Positions 43,645 to 52,717 of a stretch of 52,717 nucleotides of DNA are shown piece after piece. The stretch is from Zygnema circumcarinatum. Its lineage: Eukaryota; Streptophyta; Zygnematophyceae; Zygnematales; Zygnemataceae. A program made the translations under genes and the position numbers. The stretch's first letter is position 1, and the number at the start of each line of letters is the position of its first letter. The notes under the pieces are model-generated. The model was given only the letters and a program-made list of their open reading frames with translations. It did not search any database and was not told the origin of the DNA. The DNA is taken from positions 3,454,038 through 3,506,754 of the forward strand of contig CM074811.1 in the NCBI GenBank assembly GCA_037447605.1, written 5' to 3'.

Positions 43645-44477
43645 TGTTGGAGTCTGGATCTGCTCGCTGCTCCCGGCGCCACCTCGCGTGTCGCCCTCCA
43701 TTGGAACTCCGGTTCCCACCGATGAAGACATCTTCACTCTCTCTCACTCTATCTCACTTCACTCATAGCCCATAACTCACAGAATGAACGCAGAGACGAG
43801 CACAGCGGAAATCACACACGAGAGAGTATAGGAGAAAGCTCACGGCTCTAAAACTCCTTTATAATAAGAATGTCACCCACATGAAGTTCTCCCTCCCCAC
43901 TAGCTAGCCTCTCCCCCACTACCACCTTACATTACGCTGCAAGTGTTCTCAAAGAACACGAAAGCAGCAATGTAATACTGACTACAAAGAGTCTAATGTG
44001 GTTATCCTTCATAACAAAGCTAAACCCTATATACCGCCATGGCCGTGTTACGTGACATCTTCCTTGTTGACCAATGTCACGTCACGGCCGCCCTCATGCT
44101 CGGGCCAGCCTGTGCACGCTGCTCAACATCCAGCCTTGGCGGCTCCTTTCTCGCGAACCCACGCCAGCATCACCTAGTCGTCGTCTCGCATAGCCCGCCG
44201 CCCCATCTCAACTTGTCGCCCGCTCGGTGCCGTAACTCCGCCGCCGTCCGCACGCCGCCCGCCGCCGCTGGCACATGTTCGCTTTCAAGACCATATCTCA
44301 AGGCCGCCCGCGGACTTAAATCTCCGCCGCCGTGATATTTCCGCGCTGTTTACACTTGTCCGCTGTGTGGCCGCCGACTCGTCTCCTCGTAGTTGACCTC
44401 GCTGGCCAGGCCCGCTGGACCGCACTCCAAGGGCCCCATGTTCACCACATCACCCATTATCCTCCTCATGCCTCAAA

Positions 44478-45505
44478 TGTTGAAGCAGGGGTTTGCTCCC
44501 CACTTCCGGCGCCACCTCGGGTGTCGCCCTCCATTGGAACTTGAGTTCCCACGGATGAAGACATTCAAACACTCAAAGCTCTATCTTACTTCACTCATCG
44601 CCCATAACAACAGAATGAAGCTACAAGACAAGCACAGCGGAAATCACAATGAGAGAGTGTTAGGAGAAAGCTCACGGCTCTAAAACTCCTTATAATAAAA
44701 CTGTCTTCCCACAATGAAGTTCTCCCACTACTTCAAGGTCCCTCTCACTCACTACCTCACGACACAAGTGTAGGCAGCCTAGCAGCACGAGCAGGCACAG
44801 AATAAGACCCGAGACTATGACAAAGTAGTGTGGGTGGGTTACTTCCCATAATAAAACTATGCACTATATAATATGGCGTCCGTGACGTGACACACATGTC
44901 ACGTCGCGTCCGCCATTGCAAACCCATGCACGGAAGCCCTGAAAGGGCGCATTCTCAGAATATGACTGCTAGCTTGCTCAGAAACTCACGGCAATGGCCG
45001 TACTCGGCTTCTGTTCTACTGGGTATACCTGGCTCCGCAAGAGCCCGCCAAGCGCCGCTTCCTTCCTGGGCTTTCGCCGACACCTCGCCGTACACTCAAC
45101 TCGCGACCTACATTGGCAGTGGTCCACGCGGGCGCATTCCGCTCGGCCGCCAAATATTTTCATATGCCGCTTCACAGCCGCAACTTTGCGCTTCGGCAGC
45201 TTCGCTGCCAGCGCCGCCACTAATCAAAAGTTGCGCTGCTGCCCTGCATTCGCACCCGCTATTTCTCGGCCTGGCCGGAAAGTTGCGCCCGCTTCTCCGC
45301 TGCTATTACGTGTCGGGCCGCCAGTCCAATCAAGCCGCTTCGTTCGCATCGGCGCGACTCAAGGGCGCACTTCACCCGAAGCAGCAATCCACATTCCTAA
45401 ATCTAAGAGCACTACGCCTAGCAGATCTCATGTTCTACAAACTGAGTACCACAACAAGTTAGTGTGTGCCATACAATGTCTAACTATCATACACTAACAC
45501 TAACA
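44478..45505 (-). repeat. Left LTR (3' LTR in element sense)
   Basis: Begins TGTTGAAGCA and ends CTAACACTAACA on the plus strand. Positions 44478-44928 and 45392-45505 closely match the other LTR, while 44929-45391 match poorly. A palindromic ACGT pair 'gacgtgacacacatgtcacg' lies at 44885-44905, next to a TATATAAT stretch. Confidence 0.92.
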
Positions 45506-45520
45506 ATCCCCCTCTTGGGA
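45506..45520 (-). other. Polypurine tract of the copia element
   Basis: Sense strand 'CCCAAGAGGGGGAT' lies directly before the 3' LTR and would prime plus-strand synthesis. Confidence 0.75.
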
Positions 45521-45521
45521 C

Positions 45522-46126
45522 TCAGTTCCTCATGGGCCCTAGCCCAATCAATCTGCTGTTCACTAGTAGTGTCTCCCCACTGACCCCCTTGGTCAACATG
45601 TCTGCAGCCTGCTCTTTTGTTCCTACAAACTTCACCACTATCATCCCTTCCTCTACCAACTCTCGCACATAATGATATTGCACCCTAATGTGCTTGGTTC
45701 TCTTATGAAACACGTGGTTCTCCATGAGGGCTGGTAGATGACCGGCCGCCCGCAAAAGAGCCACGGTTGTGGTTGCTTACATTCATCAAAGAAATGTTGG
45801 AACCACATCCCCTCCTTCGCTGCGTGGCACGCTCCCATGTACTCTCCTTCGGTGCTCGACAGCGCCACCGAATCTTGTAACTTCGAGCTCCATGAGATCG
45901 CGCCTCCTCCGTTCAGGAACACAAATCCTGACGTCGATCGTGACGTGTCCACATCACCTCCCCAATCAGAGTCGGTGTACCCGATCACTCTGGTTGGCCC
46001 CCTTTCAAATCTGAGACCGTAATCCAAGGTCCCTTTCACGAATCTGAAAATCCGCTTCACGGCCTCCCAATGTTCAGGACCGGGATTCTCCATGAACCAA
46101 CTTGCTGAGCTCACGGCTTTTGCCAA
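45522..46126 (-). pseudogene. copia RNase H region remnant
   Basis: Sense order: KAVSSASWFMENPGPEHW, RIFRFVKGTLDYGLRF, GYTDSDWGGDVDTSRSTSG and ALSSTEGEYMGACHAAKEG (RNase H catalytic segments). Then, in a different frame, ENHVFHKRTKHIRVQYHYVR and TKEQAADMLTKG, the usual copia C-terminus. The change of frame near 45700 shows it is broken. Confidence 0.88.
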
Positions 46127-46441
46127 GTCGTGACGCAGTACCTATCATCGATACATTAAACTCCCCGATTGCCGACCTGTACCTGCGACTGCGACATCTC
46201 TGCACCAAGATCCGCCGCCGCATCATATCTCGACAATCGAGATTCGGGACCCCCATCGGACTCAACAAGCGACTCCGCGACTCCTCCATTTTGAACCTCG
46301 ACAAGTATATTCTCATGCTGCATTCTTTTCCTGACACAAAGAAACAAGCTACCGCCCCGCCTCTTCAATCAAGACATTCCTGGGGAGATACCGCTACTTC
46401 CCTGGGGATCCACATTTTCAGTTAGCTTCCCAAAAAGCCGC

Positions 46442-46828
46442 CTAAATCTCACTGATTCTCTCCAATGAGAGGCTCACCATTATGAGGTCGTCCACGTAGA
46501 TCCCAACGTACATGAGATCCGCCTCTTCCCCTTGTCGATAGACGGAATGATCTGTCTCGAATCGCGCAAATCCGTTACTCCTCAAGAGGTCATCAATTTT
46601 CTCGCATTCAAATCCCCGGGCGCTCGCTTTCGGGCCCCAGACAAAATCCTCTTCACAAGACGACAAATCCAGATGCTTCCCGCCGACAACTTCGGGCCGC
46701 ATCATGTAGATCTCCTCACGCAGATCTCCGCATGTAAACGCAGCCTTGATATCGAAGTTGGATGACGCGGCATCCCCTACCGCCGCAATCGACATATTAG
46801 GGGCACCTGAGGAGTTGAACTTCACCAC
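46442..46828 (-). pseudogene. copia reverse transcriptase remnant
   Basis: FDIKAAFTCGDLREEIYM contains the first catalytic-Asp region, and VGIYVDDLIMV is the YVDD box. The N-terminal fingers and the sequence towards RNase H lie in other frames, so the domain is interrupted. Confidence 0.85.
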
Positions 46829-47637
46829 GGTCTCCGTAGTCGACCTGCGACGCCCGCCGGGGAAGCCCCTGCCACCAGCTCTCGCCTTGTATCGGCCGAC
46901 ACTCCCGTCAGCTGGGCTTCACCTTGAACACCCACTTGCATCCAATGGCCCTCCTTCCTGCCAGCCCTCAAGTCGCCATAAAGCCGCTCCTCCAAAGAAT
47001 CGTCCCCACTCGCCGCATTGTCGCCGCCACTTCTCTCCATCGACCTCGCCAAGCAAGGCTTCCTCTAAAGGTTTGGCGGTTCGGGTGATCATAAACAAGG
47101 CAACCTTCGCGAGGTCCGCTGAAATCGTAGAGGGCACTCTTTCCCTGCATCTAGGGTTAGTCCTCAAGGAAGGCCTCAGAGTGATCGCCTCCTCACCACA
47201 CGTGCTCCTCCGGAGGTCCTGGGCGCCCTCCTCGCTCCTCGTGGTTGAAGAAAATCCCGACAACCCGGAGGCATGCTCGACAACATAAGCCTCTCTCACT
47301 CGCCTCCAAATCCTCGCATCCCGCCCATGCAAAGGTACGGGGCCGCCGAAGTTCTCCTCGCCGGACGTGAGTGTGTAGTGGTGCCGCCTCCGCCGAAGGT
47401 CAAGTGCTCCCCGCTATGCCTCGGGTTCAACTTCCCACCTCCACGCTCGGCCAAGCAGCCCGGCCAGCCCTCGCTTCTCAGCGCACATCTCCTCCTCTCG
47501 GCCGGACCAGAGGCGCCCATGCCTTCTTCGCTGGTCTCCACATCCTCGCATACACAATGTCCAAACTCGCCTTTGGGGTGCTGGTCTCACCCAGCCGGTC
47601 ACCGCCTCTCGTCTACAACACCGTGAACGCTCTCGAG
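46829..47637 (-). pseudogene. Decayed copia linker between integrase and RT
   Basis: Scattered minus-strand frames without a continuous reading frame. One frame (46968-47332) holds ATMRRVGTILWR-like copia strings. The position between integrase and RT remnants makes it part of pol. Confidence 0.45.
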
Positions 47638-48495
47638 TCAAGTACTGCTTGCTCGGAGGGTTCCACACCCGTAGGTGTGATCGCCCATGTTGTAGCCGGA
47701 GAAGGGGTACCTTCCACGGCTCGGGTCGAACTTCGCCTCGCCGCAAGATCGCACCAGCAGCGCTTCCAGCGTCTTCAGTGGGACACCGCGGGGTTTCCTC
47801 CCACTCCACACCTCTTCAGGAACCTGATCCTTAAGCACAGAAGATGGGCATCTATTTCTAAGGTAAGTTGCGGTCATTACCGCCTCTCCCCAAAAAGATG
47901 CCGGGAAGGGGGAATCTATCAGCATGGTCCGCGCCATGTCCCCCAACGTCCTATTGACCCTTCTCAGCAGCTCCATTACTTTGAGGGGAGTAAGGAGCAG
48001 AAAATTCATGCCTTATTCCGCGAGCCTTCAAGTACCCGCCGAACTCCTTCGACTTGAATTCCCTCCGCTGTCCGGAAGCGCGTTTTCGGGGCCGACCGCT
48101 TCTCGCTCCATCTCGAAGCACACCTCAACGCCCAAAGCTTCGTGACATTTGTACTTCCTGAGAATTTTCACTCAAGTTTTCCTCGAAAAATCGCCGAGGA
48201 AGGTGATGAAGTACGAAGCCCTCCACCGCTGTCGGTGTCACGGGCCCACACAAATCGGTATGAACCACCCCAGTTTCTCTCTTATGCTGAAATGACCTCT
48301 CCCACCTCGTGAGAAAGGTCTCCCGTATGCCTTCCCCTCTACACACACTTTGCAAAAGCCTAGCTCCTTCTCAACTACGTCAACGTCTAACCCGCGGACC
48401 AGCCCCTTTGCAGCAAGCTGTTGCAGTCCCCTATGGTTTAGATGACCAAGTCTACGATGCCAAAGATTTACTGCACCCTCAGTTACAGCCATCAC
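47638..48495 (-). pseudogene. copia GAG-pre-integrase and integrase remnant
   Basis: NLWHRRLGHLNHRGLQQLA with GFCKVCVEGK is the GAG-pre-integrase zinc motif. FWGEAVMTATYLRNRCPS with EEVWSGRKP is the integrase C-terminal segment, and the frame between them changes several times. Pseudogenised. Confidence 0.85.
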
Positions 48496-49481
48496 ACCCT
48501 CATCTTCTTCTCTCCTATAATGAAGGTAATACAGGCCTCCCTTCTCATACCCCTCAAACAGCCGCTTCCCCGACTCTAGGTGAGTAGCTACACAAGACTT
48601 CTCCTTAAAGGTGACTTCGTACCCCCTCTTACATACTTGACTAACGTATTACGTAGCGTTCTCGCTTTCAGTCGTGAGGCGAAGTACGCCACCATGCACA
48701 ACCGCTTTCTTTCAGAGATGATAGAGCCGCTCGGTGATCATCTTTACTATACCTCTTTTTGTAATCGCTACCTCTCCGTTGCCGAAAGTGAACAGATCTG
48801 CGTCTGGGGCCAGAGAACATTCGCCAGCTTTGTCGCCACACATGTGCGCGGAAGCGCCGTAGTCGACGCCTATACGCTTCGTGACCAGAACCGATCTTCC
48901 CAACAAATCGTAGACAACCACCAAGATGAGATCTGTCTCCACCGGCCACTGCACTGGTGTTCTTGTGGCCTCGCTTCTGTATTTAAAGCGCATTCCCTTG
49001 AATCCTTCTTGACGGAGATGCCAGCGATTTCCATGCTCCTCCACCCCGACATCTTGGTAAGCCCTTGTTCTTGTAATACGTACGAGAAGTGGGTCTGCCT
49101 TGCCGCAGACGTAACATGCCCGCTAGTGGCGCTCCCACGTCTGCTCTCGCCAGCATCTCCTCTTCTAACTTGTCGCGGAGTGCAAATTGCCAACACCTTC
49201 TTCCCTGCCTCCAACGCCTTGGACAAGAAAGTTCTCCTCCTGATCCTCCTCGCCACTTGCTCAAGGGTCATCACGTACTGCTAGAATGGGCCCTAAGAGT
49301 CGCGAACTGCTACATCAAATCGCCAGGCAGTCCCCCTAGAAACCCGGGTCATTTTATGGTCTCCCTCTGCCCGCTTTGCAGCGCTTATAAATCTTCCATT
49401 AGAGTATCAAATCTGACCATATATTCACTCTTCTTCCGAGGACATCTTCATTTTCCCAAGCTGCGCAAAGGCTGACTATCG
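48496..49481 (-). pseudogene. copia gag C-terminal/protease region remnant
   Basis: Several short minus-strand frames. GVDYGASAHMCGD (about 48850) resembles the copia protease active site (D-[ST]-G-A-[ST]-x-H-[MV]) with a changed residue. Upstream fragments resemble the zinc-knuckle region. Broken by frameshifts. Confidence 0.6.
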
Positions 49482-49926
49482 CTACGCTATCCTTACATCA
49501 TACATCTCCTCTAAGCATCTCCACATAGCATGTGAAGTCTTGAGGTCATACGCATGGAAGAGGGAGCTTGCCTTCACGCTCATGACGGTATCGGGTAGAG
49601 CCTTGTTGTGTTGCGTGCTCCAGTCACGCAGCGGTCTTCCTGGGACTTGGACTGCCGCTGCCGCCGTGGCTCCTGCGGCTGCACGGTGCCTTGATGGTGC
49701 CGTCAACGTACCCCAACAGACCTTTGCCCACAAGCAAGGGAACCAGCCGCCATCTCCACCCCTTGTAGTCCGAACCATCGAACGCTGGGATGCTGAACTT
49801 CACGTGGTCTTCCTCGCCACCTTGGGCTCTGATACCACTTGTTGAAGCAGGGGTTTGCTCCCCACTTCCGGCGCCACCTTGGGTGTCGCCCTCCATTGGA
49901 ACTTGAGTTCCCACGGATGAAGACAT
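49482..49926 (-). pseudogene. copia gag N-terminal remnant
   Basis: HVKFSIPAFDGSDYKGWRW is a typical copia gag start, and DWSTQHNKALPDTVMSVKAS with AMWRCLEEMYD continues it in another frame, so a frameshift lies near 49640. Confidence 0.8.
49826..49837 (-). other. Primer-binding site, initiator-Met tRNA type
   Basis: Sense strand TGGTATCAGAGC, two bases inside the LTR end at 49840. This is the classic plant retrotransposon primer-binding site. Confidence 0.9.
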
Positions 49927-50871
49927 TCAAACACTCAAAGCTCTATCTTACTTCACTCATCGCCCATAACAACAGAATGAAGCTACAAGACAAGCTAACA
50001 AGAGAAATCACAATGAGAGTGTGTTAGGAGAAAGCTCACGGCTCTAAAACTCCTTATAATAAAACTGTCTTCCCACAATGAAGTTCTCCCACTACTTCAA
50101 GGTCCCTCTCACTCACTACCTCACGACACAAGTGTAGGCAGCCTAGCAGCACGAGCAGGCACAGAATAAGACCCGAGACTATGACAAAGTAGTGTGGGTG
50201 GGTTACTTCCCATAATAAAACTATGCACTATATAATATGGCGTCCGTGACGTGACACACATGTCACGTCGCGTCCGCCATTGCAAACCCATGCACCGAGT
50301 CCCGAGCGGGCGACTTCAGTGAATACGGGACCGTGGCTAGCCGCCTCAGAAACCTACCAAGCAAATGGGCCACCTAGTTCTTGTCGGGCTCGCATAATCG
50401 TCCGTACAGGACAAGCCGCTTCGCCAGCCTCTTCCTGGGGCTGGCCACGACACGCACGGGTAGACACCTGAATCCTCGCTGACCCATTAAGTGCAGTGGT
50501 CCACGCAGCGCATTCCGCCAAAATATTCTATAGCCGCTTCCGCCGCCAAGTATCTTTATGCTAAGTGTCAAGGCCATCACTAACCCCAGTTGCGCCAGCT
50601 GGGCCCTGCATTGGGCGCGAACTGGGGCGGCCGCCATCTCAACGCTGCGGCCCGCTTCTCCTCGCCAAGATATGTGTCGGCCACACAAGGCTCCAATCAG
50701 CGCCGCTTGTTCGTACTCCGCGCACTCGCGGCGCACTCACCTGAGTCAGAGCACCGACATTCCTAAATCTAAGAGCACTACGCCTAGCAGATCTCATGTT
50801 CTACAAACTGAGTACCACAACAAGTTAGTGTGTGCCATACAATGTCTAACTATCATACACTAACACTAACA
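49840..50871 (-). repeat. Right LTR (5' LTR in element sense)
   Basis: Same ends as the left LTR. On the sense strand a TATATAGTG TATA-like box and the ACGT palindrome (about 50249-50270) would form the U3 promoter. Confidence 0.92.
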
Positions 50872-51015
50872 CGAAAATCGTACGGGCCACCGACATTTGG
50901 CCCGACCGTATTTCCTAGGAACACTACTAGCAGATCTCATGTTTCCCAACTGAGGACCACAACAATGTTAGTGTGAACCCGTACAATGTCTAACTATAGC
51001 ACACTAACACTAACA

Positions 51016-51730
51016 GGTTGCGTTTTGTTGGATCGAATGCGCAGAAAATGGGGTATATTGCGTAATTATTGTGTCATTTCCTCGTGTCGTTTTGTACGTA
51101 CCGCGGCGTTCGATTTTGATGTTTTATGTGGTGTACGGATTCGGTTAGGTTGTGAATGATGAATTTAATGAAAATGGGGTATAGTTACCGCGAGTCTGAC
51201 GTTGCCACGTCGCGCGTCCTGATTGGTTGTGCGTTTCGTTGGATCGAATGCGCAAAAAATGGGGTATATTGCGTTCCCATTCTGTCATTGCCACGTGTCG
51301 ATACTTCGTGCGACGGCGTTCGATTTTGATGTTTTATGTGGTGTACGGATTCGGTTAGGTTGTGAATGATGAATTTAATGAAAATGGGGTATAGTTTCCG
51401 CGAGTCTGACGTTGCCACGTCGCGCGTCATGATTGGTTGTGTGTTTTGTCGGATTTAATGCGTAGAAAATGTGGTATATCTCGTACCGATTTTGTGATTG
51501 CCATGTGTCGTTTTCTATGTACGACAGTTTGTGGTTATGATGTTTTACGGGACGTATTGTTGGAAATAGGGTATTTGCGTAGCGCGTTTAAAGTGGCCAC
51601 GTGGTGCATTCCTATTGGTTAGCACGAACGGAATTAGTTATACTTCTTATCCAGTCAGAAATTGCCACGTTGGTTCTGTAGTGTGTTTTTGGATGTTTGT
51701 TATCCAATCAGGTGTGGCCACGTAGCCCTA
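51016..51730. repeat. Satellite-like block R, copy 2, right part
   Basis: Resumes at 'ggttgcgttttgttggatcg' after the LTR insertion. Two clear 210-bp units, with the target octamer GTTCGATT at 51108 and 51318, carry uninterrupted sequence at the site where the foldback element sits in copy 1. Ends near 'gtggccacgtagccctaaaa', as copy 1 does at about 41310. Confidence 0.9.
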
Positions 51731-51954
51731 AAATGGGGAAAAAACCAAAAAAAAACAATCTAAATATTACAACATTTGGCCTTATGTTGTAATATTGAGA
51801 GGGTTTTTTTTTTTTTTTGTTTGTAAAAGTTGTTGTAATATTGAGAGTGTTTTTTTTTTTGTGGTGTTTTTGTTGTTTGTTTTTGTTGTTTGTGTTTGTT
51901 GTGTGTGTTTTTTTTTTGTGAAAGTCACACACGAAAATACACACTCACAAACAC
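51731..51954. repeat. Palindrome-bearing A/T-run array, copy 2
   Basis: 'ttacaacatttggccttatg' followed by its inverted 'ttgtaatattgagag', then T-runs and (TTGTT)n. This is homologous to the array at 41321-42240 but shorter and without the AGGCCT palindromes. Confidence 0.85.
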
Positions 51955-51993
51955 TCACACACACACACACACACACACTCTCACACACACACA

Positions 51994-52068
<75 letters not shown>
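51955..52068. repeat. (CA)n microsatellite
   Basis: More than 100 bp of CA dinucleotides with rare interruptions (ctctca, cacccac). Confidence 0.97.
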
Positions 52069-52070
<2 letters not shown>

Positions 52071-52267
52071 GAACGAACCTTTTTTCATCACCATCTTATG
52101 TTTCCGAAATTTTTTCGATTTTTTCGAACATCGTCATCTCCAGGACCGGGTCCTTCCGAAATCTGTCCATGGTCATTTGCTATACAATACATGAGTGTGA
52201 GCGTAAGTACGAACCTTTTTTCATCACGATCTTATGTTTCCGAATTTTTTTTGATTTTTTCGAACAT
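52069..52267. repeat. ~136-bp GGACCGGGTCC repeat, copy 2
   Basis: Matches 42255-42480 ('aggaccgggtccttcc', 'tttgctatacaatacatgag'). It breaks off at 'tttttcgaacatc' where new sequence begins. Confidence 0.88.
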
Positions 52268-52474
52268 CGCCGTGCGCCAAGAGCTCATCAATCTGTACTG
52301 GGAGGCGCAGGCCGCAGGAGAGCGGGCGAGGGCGGCTCGGGGGGTTCCTGAGCCGTCCCCGCGCAACTCGGAAAGGGACTTGACCGGGATTATCGCTGAG
52401 CCCTCCCGGTTATCACGTAGAGTTCGACGCGTGCCGTTGAAACTACGAGCTGCCTTTACCACCCCACACATGTG
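52268..52474 (+). pseudogene. Possible 3' end of an LTR-retrotransposon polyprotein
   Basis: An open frame RQELINLYWEAQAAGERARA continues through PEPSPRNSERDLTGIIAEPS to a stop at 52475. It starts abruptly at the repeat junction, so it is truncated. It is assigned to a retroelement only because a purine tract and an LTR-like start follow. The family is not recognised. Confidence 0.35.
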
Positions 52475-52494
52475 AACGAGGGCGTTCACATTCT

Positions 52495-52717
52495 CACAGG
52501 GGGGAGTAATGTAGCGAAACGCTACAGTCACCCACGGGAGGTGTACTTAGGGCGTACTCCGTCCTGGTACTCTCACCCCGGGCGCGGGCCGAGTGGTCAA
52601 GGCGCCGGGGACCACCTAGGACCAGATAAGTCTTAGGATCGAACCTTGCGAAAGTCGCAAGGGTTTTGTAACGTTTTGGAACGTAATCGTCGTCCGTACA
52701 ATTACGGGTGACCGTTG
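52495..52717 (+). mobile_element. Possible polypurine tract and LTR start, cut by the window end
   Basis: 'cacaggggggagtaa' is followed by TGTAGCGAAACGCTACA, an LTR-like TG start that also forms a small hairpin. A tRNA-like A box (GGGCCGAGTGG, 52586-52596) and a weak B-box-like GGATCGAACC (52636-52645) lie inside. It may instead be a tRNA-derived SINE. The far end is outside the window. Confidence 0.35.

Larger units (their letters stand above)
44478..50871 (-). mobile_element. Ty1/copia-type LTR retrotransposon, decayed
   Basis: Two related ~1.03-kb LTRs (44478-45505 and 49840-50871) bound an internal region coding on the minus strand. Order in element sense: LTR, primer-binding site TGGTATCAGAGC (initiator-Met tRNA type), gag, zinc-finger/protease region, GAG-pre-integrase, integrase, reverse transcriptase with YVDD, RNase H with the copia-type LSSTEGEYMG, purine tract, LTR. 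Integrase before RT identifies copia. The reading frames are broken in several places, so it is not autonomous. It sits inside a related solo LTR. A clear target duplication is not visible (left TCAAA, right CGAAA). Confidence 0.92.
43645..51015. mobile_element. Solo LTR (about 976 bp) split by a nested copia element
   Basis: Left part 43645-44477 begins TGTTGGAGTC; right part 50872-51015 ends CTAACACTAACA. It is flanked by the 5-bp duplication GGTTG (43640-43644 and 51016-51020) inside block R. Its ends and several internal strings resemble the LTRs of the inner element, so it belongs to a related family. The summed length is close to the inner LTR length, and no internal coding part is left, hence a solo LTR. 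An inverted pair around 'acgtgacat' and 'atgtcacgt' lies at 44049-44087. Confidence 0.8.

Noticed and set aside
52586-52645. Functional tRNA gene
   Set aside because: The A box fits but the B box is off by one base and one position, and no cloverleaf with paired acceptor and anticodon stems could be drawn.

Overview
The window is nuclear DNA of a photosynthetic eukaryote, most likely a green alga. The reasons are: genes with many short exons and GT-AG introns, a plastid fibrillin with a transit-peptide-like N-terminus, an organellar-type PPR protein, scattered TTTAGGG/TTAGGG tracts, and a Ty1/copia element primed by initiator-Met tRNA. A mucolipin-type (TRPML) channel, a family generally reported in algae and animals but not in flowering plants, argues against a land plant. 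The lineage is an inference; no species is claimed. All gene models below were built by hand from splice signals, reading phase and recalled family motifs, without transcripts or database searches.

Layout. Positions 1-681 are simple and G-rich repeats. Positions 682-9354 (minus) hold a TRPML-like cation channel of about 17 exons whose introns carry long GGGA/GA repeats. An array of four ~73-bp repeats carrying CCAAT and ACGT motifs (10370-10660) lies upstream of it. Positions 11764-13858 (minus) hold a two-exon Ser/Pro-rich protein with KEN boxes and CDK-type sites, with an E2F-like site upstream. Positions 15057-20159 (minus) hold a 16-exon isopenicillin-N-synthase-like 2OG-Fe(II) oxygenase with an 8-nt microexon. 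The next genes are on the plus strand: a fatty acid hydroxylase/sterol desaturase (21215-22774), a P-class PPR protein (23961-28263), a sororin-like cohesin protector (29065-30828), a plastid fibrillin (31840-34247) and a nitrilase-family omega-amidase (35512-39261).

From about 39.7 kb to the end the window is a repeat and transposon stack. A satellite-like block with ~210-bp units, perfect palindromes and a ~136-bp repeat occurs twice in direct orientation. The first copy is interrupted by an 894-bp foldback element with ~221-bp inverted arms and an 8-bp target duplication. The second copy is split by a solo LTR (5-bp target duplication GGTTG), itself split by a decayed copia element (44478-50871) whose two LTRs agree at the ends and diverge in the middle. 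The window ends in what looks like the 3' end of another LTR element.

The genes form no single pathway. Three act, or probably act, in plastids or mitochondria (PPR, fibrillin, possibly one omega-amidase isoform). Two look tied to the cell cycle (sororin-like, KEN-box protein). Two are oxygen-dependent iron enzymes arranged head to head (2OG oxygenase and hydroxylase).
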